A stretch of DNA of 64,000 bases from Tipula vernalis. Taxonomy: Eukaryota > Arthropoda > Insecta > Diptera > Tipulidae. The stretch spans positions 312,824,092 through 312,888,091 of the forward strand of contig OY282558.1 of NCBI GenBank assembly GCA_958295665.1, read 5' to 3'. Shown here piece by piece: positions 23,434 through 35,349 of this stretch. Under the pieces are notes generated by a model. It had not been told where the DNA came from. It did no database searches and saw only the letters and a program-made list of their open reading frames with translations. The translations under genes were made by a program, and so were the position numbers. Position 1 is the first letter of the stretch, and each line of letters begins with the position of its first letter.

Positions 23434-24379
23434 TATCGTCGTATATAATAATGCGTTATAAAAGAGCTTTGATTTTATGCTTATAAATCTGCTGATTCCT
23501 GCTGCAAGGACTCATTATTTTAATAGTATCATAAGGAGTTACATAAAAAATTATTACAACAAACACATTCATCTTCATATTCATCAGGTTGGATTTGATC
23601 GTGGGAAACCTAGTAAAATTTTGTGAGTTCACAATTCATTTCTTCTTTATACATAAATACGTTTTCTTCTCGGCGAGCACCGAAGTTATGCTGGAGCTCC
23701 TAACGCACAACCATTTAAATGCCATTTTTACTAAGGACAACATCAAGCGGCTTATATTTATTTCCGAATGTTAACAAAATGGTTTCTATGCCATTTAACC
23801 GTTTGGCTTTACAAACAAACTATCTGATTAATATAATCAGCGAAAGTAACTTCAATTCGGGAATTCACAGTTTTAAATATTTTGGGCACGATAATATTGT
23901 TTATAGATGTGACCATATACTTGAAACAAACTGAAAGAAATCGGACTGTGGTGTAATCATAGGCGTTCATTCAAAACTGGTGAGTGCTTCAGTAAAATTA
24001 ACCTCATTAAGAGTTGAGCAGATTTGTGTGAAGATTAAAGTGACATATGGTGGAAATACGTCAAATTACATTTTTCTGGAAGTCATGTTTTAATTTTATG
24101 ATTTTTACGTTTCGAATGTGTAGCACTATTTAAAAAGAAATATATGGGATAAGAGTGGAGTTTTTTTAAAAATATTTACTAAATTCTCAAACCGTTTAAT
24201 GTATTAGTAAAATTCGTGCAAAATAAATACATAAATTACAAAAATCAAGATAATAAATCAAGTAACAAACATAGAAGTGAAATTTCTAACTTAATATATT
24301 TACTATGAGCAAGTAAAAACACAAATAAAATTATTTGTCATAATTCATTGCCAACAAATACCGTATAGTTAAATAAAAA
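23434..24379. other. unassigned region with two short plus-strand frames
   Basis: Frames at 23589-23774 and 23719-23934 encode residues with a protein-like composition ('LELLTHNHLNAIFTKDNIKRLIF' region, then 'MPFNRLALQTNYLINI'). A one-base shift would join them into about 110 codons. I do not recognise the family. It may be the C-terminal part of a DNA-transposon protein. No start, splice site or partner domain could be assigned. Confidence 0.3.
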
Positions 24380-24850
24380 TATTCCTTGGATCTGATGCTA
24401 GTGGTTTTACCAATTGGCCATATACATAATAAAGTGACTAGAAGCTATCGCAGCATCAAAAGATACCGGCCCTAAATACTTATTACTTCGTTTGATGTCA
24501 TTTCGTTACCAACCTAAATTAGATTAATCAAAAATGCAGCCTTTTTGAACCTAAAATTGTTGCCAATTGGCTACATATATACTTATAAGTAACTATAGAA
24601 CATCTTCCAGTATCAAAAAATAACTATATTAGTGGTGCGGATCGTCATTGGCTAACAACTTCGTTTGGTACCATATGGTTTTAAACAAGAAGTTATTCCA
24701 CAATAAAAAACACCTACCTTATTTTTGGCGGATTGTCAAGGGCCTATAACCTCGTTTGATGCCATATCACTGTAAGTAGGTTACATATAAAATTCTGTGG
24801 AACTGATCCTAAAGGTTTTGCAAAATGGCAATATACTTAATGAAGCTTCT
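24380..24850. repeat. degenerate tandem repeat
   Basis: Three rough copies of a block containing 'ttggc.a.atatac.taa' and 'ac.tcgtttg.t.ccatat' occur (landmarks near 24416, 24556 and 24826 for the first; 24486, 24658 and 24750 for the second). Spacing varies, so units have gained and lost sequence. Confidence 0.45.
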
Positions 24851-25319
24851 AGGTGAAGTTGGGGTACTAATTTTGCGTGTCAAATATTCCAAAATTTCAT
24901 GCACTTGGTATTGTATTCATTGCTATAGAAACACTATAGAAACAGCGATTTTTAAATAATTATAAAAACAGTCCCGCTTTTGAAATACGTTAAAATATGT
25001 TGATCTATTATACCCTTTCTTACGGTATAAAAATCAAATGTTAAAAATGTGTTATTTTTCAATTTTCTGAAAAGCTCTTTTCACGGTCAACCTCACAAAG
25101 TAACCGTTCGAAACTCTACAAATTTTTTTAAACTCCTTTAAAAAACAGTTATAATAAATAACAAGTATAATAAAAGGTGTAATGTAATGAGAGAACAGGT
25201 ATAAACTTTCAGGCATGAATTAGTATCAAAATTAATTTTCCAAGTTGTGGGTGATGCGATATTCATCTAAACACAACAAAAAAAATAAAAATTAAGTTTA
25301 TTTCTATAAATGATGGTGT
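24851..25319. other. unassigned AT-rich sequence
   Basis: No coding or repeat signal was recognised. Confidence 0.4.
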
Positions 25320-25860
25320 AATAATGAGTGGGTTCAAAAAGTGTCGTAAGCCGTTTCCTGAGTCAAACTGTCTCAAAAATTTAAGGAATATTAATGATTG
25401 TATCAAAATTCATGGAATAATATACGAAAACACTAGATGAATTTATGGATTATTTCTTAACAAAGCTGACAAATCTAACTCTTTATTGCTTAATTTCACT
25501 AGAACAATCTAGCTTCATAAAATAGAAAAAATAAGTCTAAAGTCAATGGAGGTGTCTTTTTTCTGATGACTTTGCAGAAAATTATGCATTTATGATGCAA
25601 AATGCAGCACTAGGGTTTCATTGGAACAACAAACAAGCGATTATTCATCCGTATGTAATTTACAAAAAACTAGGAGAAAAATTTTAGCACTATTGCACTA
25701 GCTTCATTAGAATATCAGATTTTTTTCACCACGACACTATAGCAGTTAACTTGTTCATAGAAATATTGATGCAGTTTTGGAAAACTAAAACTCCCGATTT
25801 ATCTAAAATTTATTATATCACTGAGGTACGAGTATAACGAATACGATGGTAGCATAACCA
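25320..25860 (+). pseudogene. relic of an unnamed DDE-like repeat-encoded protein
   Basis: From about 25563 to 25835 one frame stays open apart from a single TAG and reads 'SDDFAENYAFMMQN', 'HWNNKQAIIHPYV', 'ISDFFHHDTIAVNLF' and 'LSKIYYITEV'. This order (D-F-x-E-N-Y, F-H-W-N, H-P, H-D-T-x-A-V, K-I-Y-Y) resembles a protein that I recall as repeated, and usually uncharacterised, in insect and cnidarian genomes. In that protein the last block continues to a 'SDG...QYKN' motif, lost here. Upstream, 25430-25555 gives a helical segment ('SSFIK') in other frames. A DDE-type nuclease role is inference from the spaced Asp/Glu motifs. Confidence 0.45.
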
Positions 25861-26104
25861 ATGCGGAAAAATTATTCAAATGAGCAAAAATTTTGTAGAC
25901 TGATGGGTTTAAAATTATGTAAAGTTTAAATTGTAATTGTGAATAATTTCAAATTTTTGTCTTTATTTTGTGACAAAATACTTTTTATCAATAATTTTGT
26001 TTTTAAATTTCAAAAGAATTAAATGAGGAAGAAGATAAAAAAAATGAGCATTTTGAAAAATAAAAAAAATTAAAGATAGTACCATTTTTATAATTGTTTT
26101 ATAA

Positions 26105-26640
26105 GTAGTAAACTGTTGCTTCAGGAAGAAGCGAGCCAGTTGACGAAAGATAGATGGTCAAGTATCACTTCTTGCGTAATAACTCGGCAGGTATTTCCAA
26201 AGTTGGACTTGGCGAGTTCCAAACAGCTGATCTCAATTCAGCGAAATCAGATCATTGTGGTTGTTGGAGTGATTACGGGGCACTGTCTCATAAGGAGGCA
26301 TACGAGTAGACTTGGTGTCTTCTCACATGACTATTGCCGTAGTTGCGAGGACGAAGAGGAGAAAAAGGTAGTACTTGATCTTCTTTGCACCTGCCCTCGT
26401 CTGGCACGAAACAGACTAAAGATTCTAGGGGCACCCCTCTTCAAGGACCTGACGGACCTCTGTAGGATGAACGTCAGGAGTATCCAGCGCGTTGTTAACA
26501 GCTCAAAATGGTTCCAATGAGTTGGAGGAAACAATTATTCGTTGCATGGCTACAAACCACTTTTGTGTATATGCCTGGTCCTAATGGACCGCCACCCAAA
26601 CCTAATCTAACCTATAAGCCCTGTTTACATATACTGAGCC
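26105..26640 (+). pseudogene. 5'-truncated LINE: ORF2 C-terminus and 3' end
   Basis: The 134-codon frame at 26116-26520 matches the C-terminal region that follows RT in LOA/I/R1-like LINEs. 'VITGHCLIRRHTSRLGV' precedes a zinc-knuckle-like Cys motif, 'YCRSCEDEEEKKVVLDLLCTCP' region (C-x2-C...C-x-C), then a Leu/Arg-rich tail ending 'VVNSSKWF' before TGA. The usual His of the knuckle ('HLLC') reads Leu. The 3' UTR continues to 'aaacctaatctaacctata' near 26600-26618, a decayed telomere-like 3' tail typical of such elements. Everything 5' of the C-terminus is absent, as expected from incomplete reverse transcription. The open frame is unbroken, so the insertion is not very old. Confidence 0.75.
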
Positions 26641-26835
26641 CAATTTTATATAAATTGTTGATGTATAAATTGTTTGTTTTACGTAGTACTACACATTCAA
26701 ATCATAAAAATCATAAAATTAAAACATGACTTTCCAATCCCATATAAAGAAGTTGCAATTTCATGTATTTTTCTTATATATTTATCTATACACAGCGTAC
26801 ACACCACCTCATTTAAACAATGATTATTATGCTGT

Positions 26836-28500
26836 ATGCGTCGGTTCGACTGTGATTTTTATTGCAATCTTCCAAGCAGTATAAAGTCAAATGCAGAATC
26901 TTTATTCATTGTTACTATGCTTGGTTATAGTTTAAACCTAAAATCCAAAAAAAATCGAACATGTAAAGCGTATATTAAAATGATGAAATCAAGTTCGAAA
27001 CAGACAAGCTGTCCTGTTTACAATACACTGAGGAATTTGATGTCTATTTCAAATTTAAGTACAAGTCTTATTTGGCAGGCATCCAAGAAAAAATTAGAAT
27101 CAATCCAAAACAGTTCTGAAAACACTTTACAGGAACGGCAAAAAGATAGCGGACATGTTTGTTACATTTTTTCAATCTGGAAGATGTCAACATTAGACAC
27201 ATTGGTCAAACAGACAATAACAACCAATCCATCACTTCTCCAGTTTTATTTGATGGAAACATTCTGTCAGGTTTGAAACGTTTTGGAGTTGGATGCGCGC
27301 CGGACGATACACCCTCATATATGTGCAAAACGTTTGCGATTATTTTGGTAAATCCGTTATGCAAACTGTTCAATCATTCCTTTACCGCTGCTGTGTTTCA
27401 CGTAAAATGGATCATCTCGCAAAATGGAAGATAACTCAAATTTTTAAATCAGGAATACCAGCTTCACCATCAACGCCTAAATTATTTGAATTGGTTAGTA
27501 TATCTGTCAACCAGAATGGGTTTATTCCTGATACGCCTACATCTACTAACTAGGTTGAATTCAATGGCCAAGTAATAAGTGAGATAGAAAAACATTATCA
27601 AGTGGACATAGAATGTACAGATTTAAGTAAGGCATTTGACGTGTATGTCAGTCATGATATGTATATGTCAGTCAGAATAAAGCAGTACAAAGTCTATTTG
27701 CATTCAAATTTTTATTAGAATACTTAATTGGCATATTTCCATTGATCGTATAAGCAAGATTTTAGAAAACTCAAGTGTTTTTATGTTTGCTGATGACGAA
27801 AAAATGTATCATTTAACTGAAAAAAATTTTGGAGCCGACAAACTGCAAGTGGCCTCAAAGACTTAGTGATGCGATCATGACTCGTTACACTTAAACATCA
27901 AGAAATGTACAATTAGGACATAATTTTTATACTGAAAGGATTCCAATAAGTACTACATACAACATCAACGACAATGTAGTTTACAGAGTAACAGGCACTT
28001 TGAAAACTGTATTTCTAATGCGAACTCTTTGTTTAGCTTTGTAAACCGACGAATACAGCGATATATAAACTTTCTGTAAACTTTATTTCGCTTATATAAA
28101 ATCTCAACTGGAGTATGCTGTAATCCTCTGGAATCCTTACTACGACTATAACATACTTTCCTAGCAAAATGTGGCTTGCTTACCACCATATTTAAACAGG
28201 TGCATGGGATATAAAATGTGCACCCTTGAAAACAGATGTTGCATAATAACAAATCCTGAGAAATTTCTCATTTCTCAACAACAACTAAATACTTATCAAA
28301 AACAAAACAGAACTCGTTTAAACATAATATAGAGCGATTCGTAGACAACTAAAATTCTCTCTATATCATACAGATCCCAGGGCAATATGATGGTAGAGTT
28401 GTTATTAATCCAGTAAATTTTGGTAGAGTTCTACCAGGTTTTCTCTACTAACAAACCAACTAACTAAAATCTTTAATCAGTACGGGTTAAGTCTCTGAGA
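26836..28500 (+). pseudogene. Jockey/CR1-like LINE ORF2, RT domain, broken
   Basis: Blocks in correct order but shifting frames are as follows. The endonuclease-RT linker is at about 26930-27150 ('YLAGIQEKIRINPKQF'). The RT start is at about 27280-27420: 'DDTPSYMCKTFAIILVNPL', where relatives have G-P-D-G-I-P, then 'KITQIFKSG'. 'NQNGFIPDTPT' is near 27512-27541 and 'ECTDLSKAFDV' near 27610-27640, with the first catalytic Asp. 'VFMFADDEKMYHL' near 27778-27816 has the catalytic F-A-D-D, and 'SQLEYAVILWNPYYDYN' (28105-28152) is in the thumb. Length from linker to thumb is shorter than in intact elements because the stretch before F-A-D-D is partly deleted. At least six frameshifts or stops are present. 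Confidence 0.8.
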
Positions 28501-28649
28501 CTCATTTTAAGTTTGATCTATAAAAAACCATTTTAAAAACTATTTTCAAGTAAGTTTGGCCAAATGTATTTGAATATATGTTATTTTTAATGAAAAAAAT
28601 TTCAATGCCAAATTTATACACTTAACGGTAAACGTCCTGAGAAAAATAT

Positions 28650-29960
28650 TCAAAATAAAAACAAATCCGTACATCATGAGTCTGTTTGACTAGTATGGCA
28701 AACCAAAAGCGTGTGTGCACGGAAGAAGAAGTTGAGCAACTTTTAATTATGTTAACCCATCTGACAGCGTAAAAGATGTATTGGAAAGTGACTCTGACTG
28801 TGATCACGAACAAGAAGCATCTGACTCCGAAGATGCTCAGAATGTTATTGAACTACCTATCGACGAAACATACTACACAATAAAGGATGGCACCCAATAA
28901 AAAAACAGCCCATTTCCGCAAAGGAGGACACCCGCTTGTAACCTTATTAGAGGCAGTATCAACAAGGTAAAACTTCTTCCAAGAAACACGTCATAAGTTA
29001 TTCAATTTATCGTAAGCATCAACAAATTTTACGCTTACGAAAAACGTGCAGAAATCTGAACGCCAATAGACTAAATTGAGGTTTGCTGATCAACGCCTTT
29101 CTATTTTGGAATCCTCTATTTAGAAACATTTTATTCAAAGTAAGCATTTCGTGCCACAGATTTAAGTTGTTGTATATTCAGTTCGATACTAAAACAGCTC
29201 GCAAGGCTAGAAGAAATTGCGACAAATTTACCCCTTTTCGAAAAATTTCGGATTTGGTAAATGCCAATTTCATAAAACATTATATCACCGGAACATATCT
29301 GATAGTATATAAGTAGATGGTACCCTATCGAGGCAAAATATCTTTCGACAATACGTACCCTCAAAGCCGGACAAGTACCGAATAAAGGTTAGGTGGATCT
29401 GCGAAAGATCCACAAGCTATTTTCTGAAGAGGATTGCATATTTGGGGTAAGGACTACGACAAAAAGTAATGAACCAAGTGATCAAGGTCCATTGTGTTTC
29501 AACAATTTTACACTCCATTTCATAATTCGAACAGGAATGAAACATTTGATAATTTTTTTACTAGCATGGAACACCACATTTGCTAACTGTGCGGTTGTCA
29601 TATGTTGCGACGGAAGAATCGAACGTTTTTTTGTTTCCGAAAGTTTGGTGAGCTACGTTCCAAAAAAAAAAAACGTACCGTAATTTTTTTGTCATCGATG
29701 TATTTCTATGGTAAAACCGATAATGACAATAGGCATAAATCGAACATTCATTTGTACTAAAACAGTACAAAAGAAGGAGTGGATACTCCGGACCAGCTGT
29801 GTCATTGTTTCTCTAAGAAAATAAAAAATAAAAGCATGGTGCTTTGATCCTGAAGGGAAAATTACCGAAACCAATAATCACCGTAAATATTCTTGCAAGG
29901 TTTAGTGCGAGGTTTGGTAGTACCAAAGATTCAAAGCCGTAGTTCTGCACGTCTTTTCAA
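28650..29960 (+). pseudogene. piggyBac-family transposase relic
   Basis: The N-terminus (about 28694-28900) begins 'MANQKR' and has the acidic 'SDSEDA'-type stretch typical of piggyBac proteins. At 29115-29400 'FDTKTARKARRNCDKFTPFRKI' and 'YITGTYLIV' lead into the first catalytic block, where the expected I-D-E is changed: the Asp codon reads Tyr, the Glu reads Lys, and a stop follows, then 'MVPYRGK'. The second catalytic block 'FDNFFTS' (29546-29568) and the third 'GVDTPDQLC' (29778-29804) are intact. 'FVSESLVSYVPKKKN' lies between them. Frameshifts and a large internal deletion are present, and no TIR or TTAA duplication was recognised. The protein would cut and paste at TTAA; this copy is inactive. 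Confidence 0.88.
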
Positions 29961-31761
29961 AATAACCAAAGATGTTGTACAACAAATTTCATCTAGTAGT
30001 TAAAATTATAAATTCAAAATATTGAAGTTGTATTTAAAAACGTAGGTACTACATGTGCCCTCCTGAACTTGGTTGAACTTGAACAATTGAATTTAACAGA
30101 GAAACGGATGGTTCGCAGTAACTGTATAAATATTTTTTTAAATTGTTTTTATGTTTTAAATGAATTGTTATACGATGAATTTCTAAAATAAATATTGAAA
30201 TATTGACTTGACTCATCGCGTACATTCATGTAAGTAAAATGGCCCATACTGATGAGGTTTAAGAAAAGATTATTGCTTCCTTAGAAGAAAAAAATATTCG
30301 ACATCAAAATAATGAAATTTTACTTTGAGAGCTGTTAAAATAAATTCGTAAAGGTGATTTAAAACTATCAAAAAATCAGTTGCACTCTGAATATAACAGA
30401 TTTCTCATTTTGGGCGCGGGAAAATTTTAAGAAGAAGTCCTGAAAATATTTTAAAATTACTTTTTATCATAATTTGTGAAACAACAAATATAACAAATAT
30501 CGTTATGCGATACAAAACTAATTTTAGATTGAAACATTTCAACCGTACTCATATAATACCTACCTCTAAATAATTTCCTTGGGGAATATGTTACAATTAT
30601 TTAGAAGAATGTAATAAACCATGGTCATAAATATTAATACGATAATAAAGCTATCATACTATAACGAGCTAGGATTTTGGATCATAATATTTAATGAAGT
30701 AACTGTATTCATCATAAAAAAAACATCACTTGGGAATCAAACTTTATAAACTCGTATATACGATGCCAAACATTTTATGTAGGCCCAACAGAAAATATAA
30801 TAAATTCTATTTTCATTGAAAATTAATAAAAACAGCAAAAAAAAAAAAACAAAACAAAAGAAAAACAAAAAGTTTTATAAATAATAAATAATAATTAAAA
30901 TTTAAATTAGTAATTTACAACCACTAAAACGCAAGTAATATATTATAATATGATTCATTAACATGTGTGTATACAAACGAATGTAATATAACCTAACATA
31001 AACCTCAATTAAAAAGTTTTGTTTTTATTTTTTTTAATTAAAAATTAAAAAAAAAAAGAAAATAACCGAAAAATTATAGCACAAAAACAAAACAAAACAG
31101 AAGAAGAAAAACAAAACAAAAATAAATTATCATAAATATAAATTTTAATTTTAATTGAATAATTAATCATTTAAATTTTAATGTTTATTTAATATTTTAT
31201 GATTTGTGTATATTCATATATGTATGGTATAATACATAATTTTATGATCAAAAATTTTATAGGTTTTGATATAAAATTTTATATTTTGTGATTGTTATCA
31301 AATTAAATTTTTCATTTTGCTCGATTTTGGAAAACTAGTAGCAAATTTACACATAAAGTAACTAATTGGGGGTAGAAACTAGTTTGATACGTTTTTTTTT
31401 TTTTTGTACTATTGTGGGATGCATGTGAACTGCAAAAAAAACATAAAATTAATTTTAAACTATAGAATGTGCGCATTGAATATTTTTTAACTGTTTTGGA
31501 ATGTAGTTTTTATTTATAATTTATTAGGAAATTAAAATACAACTTTAGCTTTTTGAATTATCAATAAATGCAACAATTTAAATTTCACGATCAATTAATT
31601 TGCTATGAAAATGCTTTTATTACATACAATTATTTAGCATTTAAGTGTTTATTCTAATTAAGATAAATATTTTTTTCTGGTGGATGGCGAAGGTTATCAA
31701 TATAATTAAATTTTTGAATGTATTTTGTGAAAGTGTAACAGTGTGGGTTGAAAGAATGCTT
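29961..31761. other. AT-rich stretch, nothing recognised
   Basis: It includes long A- and T-rich tracts at 30830-30870 and 31010-31130. A 60-bp open start at 30239 ('MAHTDEV') is too short and broken to call. No terminal repeats were seen. Confidence 0.5.
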
Positions 31762-32154
31762 TCAATTGATTTTTACTACAGCTCCATCAAGTAGATACTT
31801 GTACAAAATACGTGCAAATTTCCAACAATCATAGAATTCTATAGAATAAACGGGTTTTTTTAAGAAAAAGCCGAATATAAAGTTGCGAACAAAACATGTA
31901 CACTCAAAATCACTCACTCTTTTGCATATTTTACAAAACCAATCATAGTTTTCACTATTCTTCACCTTTTTCGTTTTACATTCTTTTTTTTGTAGTTTAG
32001 GTTTAACAGAATTTTGCTTCATATATTCTTTATTTTTGAGGTCAATCTTATACGGAGAACCGGTGGAATGACTTAGGAAGCGTAAGTTGTTACGAGGTAA
32101 GATACAACATGTAAGTTCATGAAACCCCAAAATTATTTTGAAACAGTCTTTCAA
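31762..32154 (-). other. 130-codon unassigned open frame, Cys-rich C-terminal half
   Basis: This uninterrupted frame starts with ATG at 32154. It has a Lys-rich middle followed by 'WFCKICKRVSDFECTCF' (C-x2-C...C-x-C), a possible zinc-binding segment, and a hydrophobic tail. A Lys-rich linker followed by W-x-C-x2-C recalls the C-termini of some pogo/Tigger-type transposases, but I cannot confirm that. No promoter, intron or partner domain is visible. For this AT-rich DNA 130 codons is longer than most chance frames. Confidence 0.35.
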
Positions 32155-32690
32155 AAAACTGGTAATGTCTAAGTCGAAAGCAATTCTTAAATAAGCTAAG
32201 CTTACTTGCTTATAATATCTGTTATGATCTACTTATATAAAATCATATAAAAAATCAAATACTTGAATCAATTGAAAATTCGAGAACATAAATAATCTCG
32301 ATTCAATTCGTCATCGATGTTTCAACCTATATAAAATAAAAATAAATCTATTTTTTGTTTTAAAAATAATTACAACCAAATTTATAATTCAGTTTGAATT
32401 TATAATTTATAGACATAGTCAGTGGTAGTGACAGTCAGTGAATTCATAATTTAGATTTATCTATTATGTATAGGTTCGTAATTATTTTAAACTATCGACG
32501 GAATAACTATGGTCGGAAATATGTACATGACCAGACTATAGCAAGTAGCTCCTTTCAATCGTGTTTTAATTTTGCTCTGTTTGAGTGAGAGTATGCGAAG
32601 CGTAACAATATGGTTCATCTATTCCAACATGTCCTTGTGATTATAATGTGCCGATTACGAATTTACTGAAAATTTACAGAATTGCTACAC
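32155..32690. other. unassigned AT-rich sequence
   Basis: No coding or repeat signal was recognised between the Cys-rich frame and gypsy copy 2. Confidence 0.4.
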
Positions 32691-32694
32691 AACA

Positions 32695-33673
32695 ATTCCT
32701 TACATCTGCTGAAGCAACTGATATATTCTTCGTCCAACACAATATTCTTGTCTTTCCTTAAGCATGGTGTGAGAGGTTTGGTTAGGTCGGCGAAGTTTTT
32801 GATAAATTTACGATAATAGCCAATTAAACCTAAAAATATTTTGATTTGTTTTTCAGTTCGAGGAATTGGAAATTCTCGAACTGCTTTTATTTTGTCGGGA
32901 TTCGGCTAACGCCGTCTTGTGACACTATGTGACCTAAGAAAGCTAATCCCTAGTGGAGGAATTCGCTCTTATCGAGTTGAACTTTGAGATTTGCTTTTCT
33001 TAGAATATCGAATAAGTTTTTCAGACTTTGAATGTGTTCTTGAAGGGAAGTACTGAATAAGTTTATGTCATCCATATAACATAAACATGTTCTACCTTGA
33101 AGATCTTGTAGAACGTTATCCATCACCCCCTGGATTTTGGATGGTGCATTTTTGAGACCAAAGGGCATTCTAATATACTCATAATGCCCAAAGTCAACTG
33201 TACGTGCAACTGTGGACAAATGATACCTTCTTGTTCATTTTATCTATTTGTTGGCCTACTTCGTATTTGTGAATATGAGGATATTATCGATATGACTTCG
33301 TGAATGTTGGATTGACATTTTTTAGATCGATACAGTGTTTTACATGATTAGTATAACTTAGATGCTGGGTTTCCCTTTTGAAAATATATTTATATTGTAC
33401 ACATAGATTTTCAATGTCGTTGGTTTTCTCTTGATTAAGGTGAGAAGTTCGAATCAAGCTTCGTATGTCTTAATTAGTAGTTAGGGAGTCAGAACTTATG
33501 GACGAATCATTAACCTCCATCTGATAATTTTCAGATTGTTCAGCTTTGATCGGTTGCTCGAATAAAGCAGTTTGCTGCTTGTTCCAGGAAATTGATAATT
33601 TTTACAATTGCATATAATTGTATGTTCATTAACTTTTATAGGTTTGATGTAGATTTGTCTACTTTCTACATCG
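32695..33673 (-). pseudogene. gypsy copy 2 reverse transcriptase, broken
   Basis: From 33673 the frame gives a pre-RT region, then 'YPHIHKYEVGQQIDKM' at the RT start. About 60 residues of the fingers and palm are missing, and the reading resumes at 33219 with 'HYEYIRMPFGLKNAP' and the catalytic 'CYMDDI' (Y-M-D-D, intact) near 33090. After a stop at 32950 it continues in another frame with a GHIV-like block, 'IPRTEKQIKIFLGLIGYYRKFI' region and 'DLTKPLTPCLRKD', the thumb and connection to about 32695. RNase H is not seen. Confidence 0.88.
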
Positions 33674-33680
33674 ACAGGTA
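33674..33680 (+). repeat. 7-bp target duplication ACAGGTA, 3' side of LINE
   Basis: It is identical to 36912-36918. It abuts the A-rich tail (T-rich on this strand) of the minus-strand LINE. Confidence 0.8.
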
Positions 33681-35335
33681 CTTTTTTTTTAATTTTTTTT
33701 ATTTTTTATTTTTTTAAACGGTAGGTGTATGTAGCCCAGACCACTGCGACCATTGAGGCCTATTATGGATCCCTAGAGATTCCTACGTGAAATATAGATC
33801 TATGTCCTTCATAAACGCCGCTACTTGATGCGTATCCAGTGGGTCGGCGTTAGGCCACTGGAATATGTACGAATTGAGGAACTTTAATCTTTTTAGGATG
33901 ATAGCATCGCATGTGAATAGTAGGTGCTCCGATGTCTTCTTACCGCAGTCGCAGAATCTGCACTGGTCCTTAAGGGATCTCTCCATTTTATGTAGATGGC
34001 CGTTAAAAGGGTCGTGCCCTGTTAAAAACCAGGTAAGGGATCTTAGGGACTGGCGGTCCATCATCGGTGCCTCTCCCAGATGTATAATATTATAACTAAA
34101 TAATTTCATGGCCTGGCTCATCAAAATGGAGGACTCCCAGACTAATTTCCTATAGTTCTGCTCCCAGTCCCTTATACCATCTGCCAAATGGGTTTTGGAA
34201 AAAGCAATACTAGGACTGGACCCAGGAAATCTCGGCCTGCTCCCATTTTTGCACATCGGTCTGCTGCCTCATTTCCTTTAATGGTGGAGTGGCCAGGAGA
34301 CCACAAAAGGATGACTTTATTTGCTTTACCCAGTTCCTATAAATTACAGTAGCAGCTCCAGATCAATTTCGAGTTGAACACTGAAGCTCCTAAAGCTAGC
34401 AGAGCTGCCTGGCTGTCCGAGATTATATAGATCTCGGTCTTCTTATATTTTTTTTTTCAGACAGAGACATTGAAGCACACATACCTCAATGGTAAAGGTC
34501 TCTGCCTGAAAAACTGTAGAGTGCTACCCAGTGGTATGCATAGCTCTAGGTCGGGCCCGTCTATCCCTGCACCGGTACCCCCGCCTGATTTTAACCCATA
34601 CGAATACCACACAGAAGCATGGCAGGGGAGGGAGGAGATAATATTCTCTACCAGTGCCCTATCCGGCAAACTAATAGTAAAATTCCTCCGACATTCTATT
34701 GTCCCTACCATCATATCCGATAGTTGAATCAATTCCTCCTTAAAGTTCAATTTATGTAGGATACTGTTGTGTCCTGGCCTTACAGTTTTAATTTTGGTTA
34801 TAATTATTAGGCTCAAACCTCTTGAACCAGCTATTTTTTTATTGAGTAGGTGCAGTGGTGAGAGCCCCAGTATTCTCTCAAGGGCAGCTGTTAGACAAGT
34901 CCTCATTGCTCCAGTTGCACCGATACAGATTAACCTCTGGATCTTGTCCAGTATTCTCCGTGCACCGGTCTGTTCCGTCTTTGGCCACCACACAAACGCC
35001 GGTTACCATAGGTCTAATGATGGCCCGGTATAATGAAACCAACATTCGTGTGCTCAGTCCCCACGTTTTGCCAATAATTCTTTGGCAGGTGTAGTAGCCC
35101 TTATTCGCCTTGTTTGTGATATGATTTAAGTGGGGATTCCACGTCAATTTCTGATCTACAGCCAGATATTTAACCTACATTGACAGAACCAGATCATTCG
35201 GCGGGAGGCCAGTTTTACTCCGGTTAGTAAAGAGAGTGCAGTTGACTTTGTTGGGAATAAATGTAAGGCCCACCTCCATGCACTAATCATTTACTACCTC
35301 TAGGGCTTGATGCATCCTTTCCCCTACTGTATTTG

Positions 35336-35349
35336 CGAATTTGCCCTTA
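35336..35349 (+). repeat. 14-bp target duplication, left copy
   Basis: CGAATTTGCCCTTA is repeated exactly at 36104-36117. It lies inside the RT 'VKGKF' codons. Removing the intervening 754 bp and one copy restores continuity of the LINE frame. Confidence 0.9.

Noticed and set aside
29131..29874. Minus-strand frames of 60-77 codons
   Set aside because: The piggyBac motifs are on the plus strand in this interval; the minus frames are shadows.
34470..35094. Plus-strand frames of 76-88 codons between 33.9 and 35.1 kb
   Set aside because: They lie opposite the LOA-like ORF2, whose motifs are on the minus strand; they are antisense shadows.
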